A stretch of 64,000 nucleotides of DNA from Synechococcus sp. AG-686-F08 (GTDB taxonomy: Bacteria; Cyanobacteriota; Cyanobacteriia; PCC-6307; Cyanobiaceae): positions 62,001 through 126,000 of the forward strand of contig QCVQ01000001.1 of assembly GCA_003210315.1 (NCBI GenBank), in the 5' to 3' direction. Below the pieces are notes generated by a model. That model had not been told where the DNA came from. It ran no database searches and was given only the letters and a program-made list of their open reading frames with translations. The position numbers and the translations under genes were made by a program. This document shows, piece by piece, positions 61,443 through 64,000 of the stretch (positions are counted from its first letter, which is position 1; each line of letters begins with the position of its first letter).

Positions 61443-61706
61443 CTAGTGGTGTGCAAGGTCATGAAAATACCATCCACGAAGTGCGGCTTTTCTTTTGAAG
61501 CTGCGGTCTTCGTATAGCCAAATATCCTCGGTAGATGGATGAAATCCCGCCTGTTTTGCAATGCTTACGAGGTCGTCATCATTGTTTGCAGTGCTGATTT
61601 TGTCACGCAACGTGTAGTCGTTTTTTACTTTCTCTAAGAATGCAATTGCCTGCTTCCGTCGCTCGGAAGAGTGGTGGAAGGCAAAAGGTTGGACTTCTTT
61701 AAGCAC
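61443..61706 (-). CDS. Nif11-like domain protein
   Basis: AIAFLEKVKNDYTLRDKISTANNDDDLVSIAKQAGFHPSTEDI matches the Nif11/N11P leader pattern; no Cys in the C-terminal segment. Confidence 0.7.
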   Translation of the reverse strand: MLKEVQPFAFHHSSERRKQAIAFLEKVKNDYTLRDKISTANNDDDLVSIAKQAGFHPSTEDIWLYEDRSFKRKAALRGWYFHDLAHH

Positions 61707-62129
61707 GATTATTTTGTGGAGCTGGGCATTGACTTTGCAATGGATTTAGCGCAATTTGCGATAAAAGATTATAACTTAAGTATTTATACTATCTCGCAAT
61801 AATTGGTCTTTTTAGTTCATCAAGTTTTGTCTGCAGGGGCTGGGTTTTGAGACCTTTTTTTTTAGCTCCCTGAACCGTAGGCTGTTCGCCTCAGATCTTC
61901 TTGTTCACGAAGCGTGTCCAGGAGTTGTCAGAGTTTCCCTCCTCTGGACAGCGCTTTGTGCCTTTCATCGTCAAACTGTTCCCTATAAGACTGATAAGCA
62001 ATTACAGCTGGTCGGCACTCGTTGAGTTGTTCTTCAATGGTTATCAGGTCAGCCCGGAGTGTCAGTAGAGGTCAGAGTCCATCAATATTTTTGAGTCGTA
62101 GCAATGAATTTGCTCATGCTCGTAACACG

Positions 62130-63422
62130 ATGGGAGTTAGTCACGGGGCTTTGAACGAGATCGCCTCTGGCCCTGGGCTGCAGCATCAGCTCTTGAACAA
62201 CGGTTGTCGAACCGTTAGTGCGCTGATGCCAGATGCAGACCTCACCTGTCTCGACTTTTGGTGTCGAGGTGGAAGCACCTGGGAGGGTCATGGAGAAGAG
62301 GGCCTTGCCCACTTTTTAGAACACATGGTGTTCAAGGGCAGCACCACCTTGCAGCCTGGAGAATTCGATCGACGCATTGAAGCTCTTGGTGGCAGCAGTA
62401 ATGCGGCAACAGGGTTTGATGATGTGCACTTTCATGTTTTGGTGCCATCCAGTTGCGCTCAGAACGCCCTCGACCTACTGCTTGATCTGGTGCTCAATCC
62501 TGCGCTGAGAGAAGAGGCTTATGGGATGGAGCGGGATGTGGTGCTTGAAGAAATTGCCCAATATCGAGATCAACCCGACGAACAAGTCTTCCAAACCTTG
62601 TTGTCCCAGGGCTTTGGACAACACCCTTATGGCCGTCCAATCCTCGGATGGGAAAAGAGTTTGATCGATAGCACTCCAGAGGGAATGCGCCATTTTCACA
62701 ACAGAAGGTATCGCGGTCCCAACTGTTGTTTGGCCATCAGTGGAGCTGTTACATCGAGCCTGTTGGAGCAGATTCACTCGAGCCGTCTCACCGAGCTCGA
62801 AGGCAGTCTTGATCCCGGCGACGAAACCGCATCTGCTTCTCGTGCGCTCGCGTTTCAAAGCGGCCGTCAAACCCTCCGCTTCCCTCGCCTGGAGGCAGCA
62901 CGGTTGTTGATGGCATGGCCGATGGCTGCAGCCAATGACCAAGACAGCGTGATGGGTGCTGATCTCGCGACCACCCTGCTGGCAGAGGGAAGGCGTAGTC
63001 GTTTGGTGCAACGCTTGAGGGAAGATCTACAAATCGTGGAATCCATTGATATGGACGTCACGGTGATGGAACAAGGAAGTGTGGTGATGTTGGAGGCCTG
63101 TTGTCCTGAAGATCAGATTGAGCAGGTTGAAGCCGTGATCGAGGAGGAATTGAAACGGGCCAGGGTGGATGCCATCGCTGATGAAGAACTGCATCGAGCA
63201 CAGCAATTAGTGGGGAATGGCCTTCGATTCAGCTTGGAAGCGCCGGGATCCGTCGCTGCAATTGCTGGATCCCAATCCCTGTGGGGGCGAACCCAAGCGT
63301 TGTTGTCTCCGCTCACTTATCTGCAGACTTGGACGGTTGAGCGCTTGCAACAGTCTCTTCTGCCTCGCTTGCAGCCGGATCAAGCCTTCACCCTTTTTGC
63401 CTTACCTGAGGACTCGGAGTGA
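62130..63422 (+). CDS. M16 family zinc peptidase (catalytic, HxxEH)
   Basis: GLAHFLEHMVFKGSTTLQPGEFDRRIEALGGSSNAATGFDDVHFHVLVPS; start at 62130 preferred over 62022. Confidence 0.93.
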   Translation: MGVSHGALNEIASGPGLQHQLLNNGCRTVSALMPDADLTCLDFWCRGGSTWEGHGEEGLAHFLEHMVFKGSTTLQPGEFDRRIEALGGSSNAATGFDDVHFHVLVPSSCAQNALDLLLDLVLNPALREEAYGMERDVVLEEIAQYRDQPDEQVFQTLLSQGFGQHPYGRPILGWEKSLIDSTPEGMRHFHNRRYRGPNCCLAISGAVTSSLLEQIHSSRLTELEGSLDPGDETASASRALAFQSGRQTLRFPRLEAARLLMAWPMAAANDQDSVMGADLATTLLAEGRRSRLVQRLREDLQIVESIDMDVTVMEQGSVVMLEACCPEDQIEQVEAVIEEELKRARVDAIADEELHRAQQLVGNGLRFSLEAPGSVAAIAGSQSLWGRTQALLSPLTYLQTWTVERLQQSLLPRLQPDQAFTLFALPEDSE

Positions 63423-64000
63423 TCAGGACAGATTTGGTGCTGGATCCTGTTCAGACACCCGGGGTGTTGGCCGCCAAATTGTGGATCGGTCGTGGAAGCT
63501 CTGCTGATCCGATTGGCCAGAGGGGAGCGCATCAACTGTTGGCATCCGTGCTGACTCGCGGGTGTGGCTCCCTCGATGCCATGCAAATGGCCGATCTCGT
63601 GGAGGGGTGTGGTGCTGGCCTGCGCTGCGACACCAATGAAGATGGCTTGCTGATCAGCATGAAATGCCGAGATCTCGATAGTCCTCAATTGCTTCCCCTC
63701 TTGGGCTCGATGGTTCATGAACCGCATCTGCAAGCTGATCAGGTGAACCTGGAGCGGGAGTTGAGTTTGCAGGCGTTGCAGCGTCAGCGAGAAGATCCCT
63801 TCCATCTGGCTTTTGATGGTTGGCGCCAACTGGCCTACGGCATGGGCCCCTATGGCCATGACCCCCTGGGAGTGTCGGTTGAGTTGGAGCAACTCAGTGC
63901 AGAGTCTCTCCGGCCGATTGCTGCATCGCTCAGTTCCGAACCAGCGATTTTGGCGTTGTCTGGTTCGATTCCAGATGGATTGTTGGACCAACTTCAAGCA
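63419..64000 (+). CDS. M16 family peptidase-like protein, apparently lacking HxxEH (3' truncated by window edge)
   Basis: GTG start overlapping previous stop: VIRTDLVLDPVQTPGVLAAKLWIGRGSSADPIGQRGAHQLLASVLTRGCGSL...; reading frame open to the end of the window. Confidence 0.85.
   Translation, partial: MIRTDLVLDPVQTPGVLAAKLWIGRGSSADPIGQRGAHQLLASVLTRGCGSLDAMQMADLVEGCGAGLRCDTNEDGLLISMKCRDLDSPQLLPLLGSMVHEPHLQADQVNLERELSLQALQRQREDPFHLAFDGWRQLAYGMGPYGHDPLGVSVELEQLSAESLRPIAASLSSEPAILALSGSIPDGLLDQLQA

Noticed and set aside
1-64000. tRNA, rRNA and mobile elements
   Set aside because: Intergenic regions were read for T-loop (GGTTCRA) context, rRNA blocks, transposase motifs and terminal inverted repeats; none convincing. 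tRNAscan and Infernal were not available, so small RNAs could have been missed.

Overview
The window is a gene-dense stretch of chromosome, most likely from a marine picocyanobacterium of the Synechococcus type. That assignment is an inference from pcyA, the Calvin-cycle and glycogen gene set and many cyanobacterial conserved hypotheticals; no marker gene was searched. I support about 70 protein-coding genes, including two short ones missing from the ORF track, and several Rho-independent terminators. I saw no rRNA, tRNA, IS element, prophage or CRISPR array. Most of the window is housekeeping: hisA, ruvX, proB, lpxD, leuB, prk, accD, two aldolases, purSQ, upp, ilvD, pgl, gnd, glgC, hemA, glpX, rpe, mfd, ctp, ispG, rsmE, devBCA, pcyA and M16 peptidases. 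The most interesting item is a tandem pair of ribulose-phosphate 3-epimerase genes (34.9-36.4 kb). The upstream copy keeps the catalytic aspartates but replaces both conserved metal-ligand histidines with glutamine. Other items worth a second look: a Nif11-like protein and a DUF4912-like orphan in an AT-rich island (60.5-61.7 kb), a CofE-like protein, a COG0523 GTPase with a His/Asp repeat loop, a small secreted HEATH-motif protein, a bacterial-type (class I) phosphoribulokinase, tandem class I/class II aldolases, a PhnCDE-like transporter with an apparently fused permease, and two unannotated 50-55 aa proteins.
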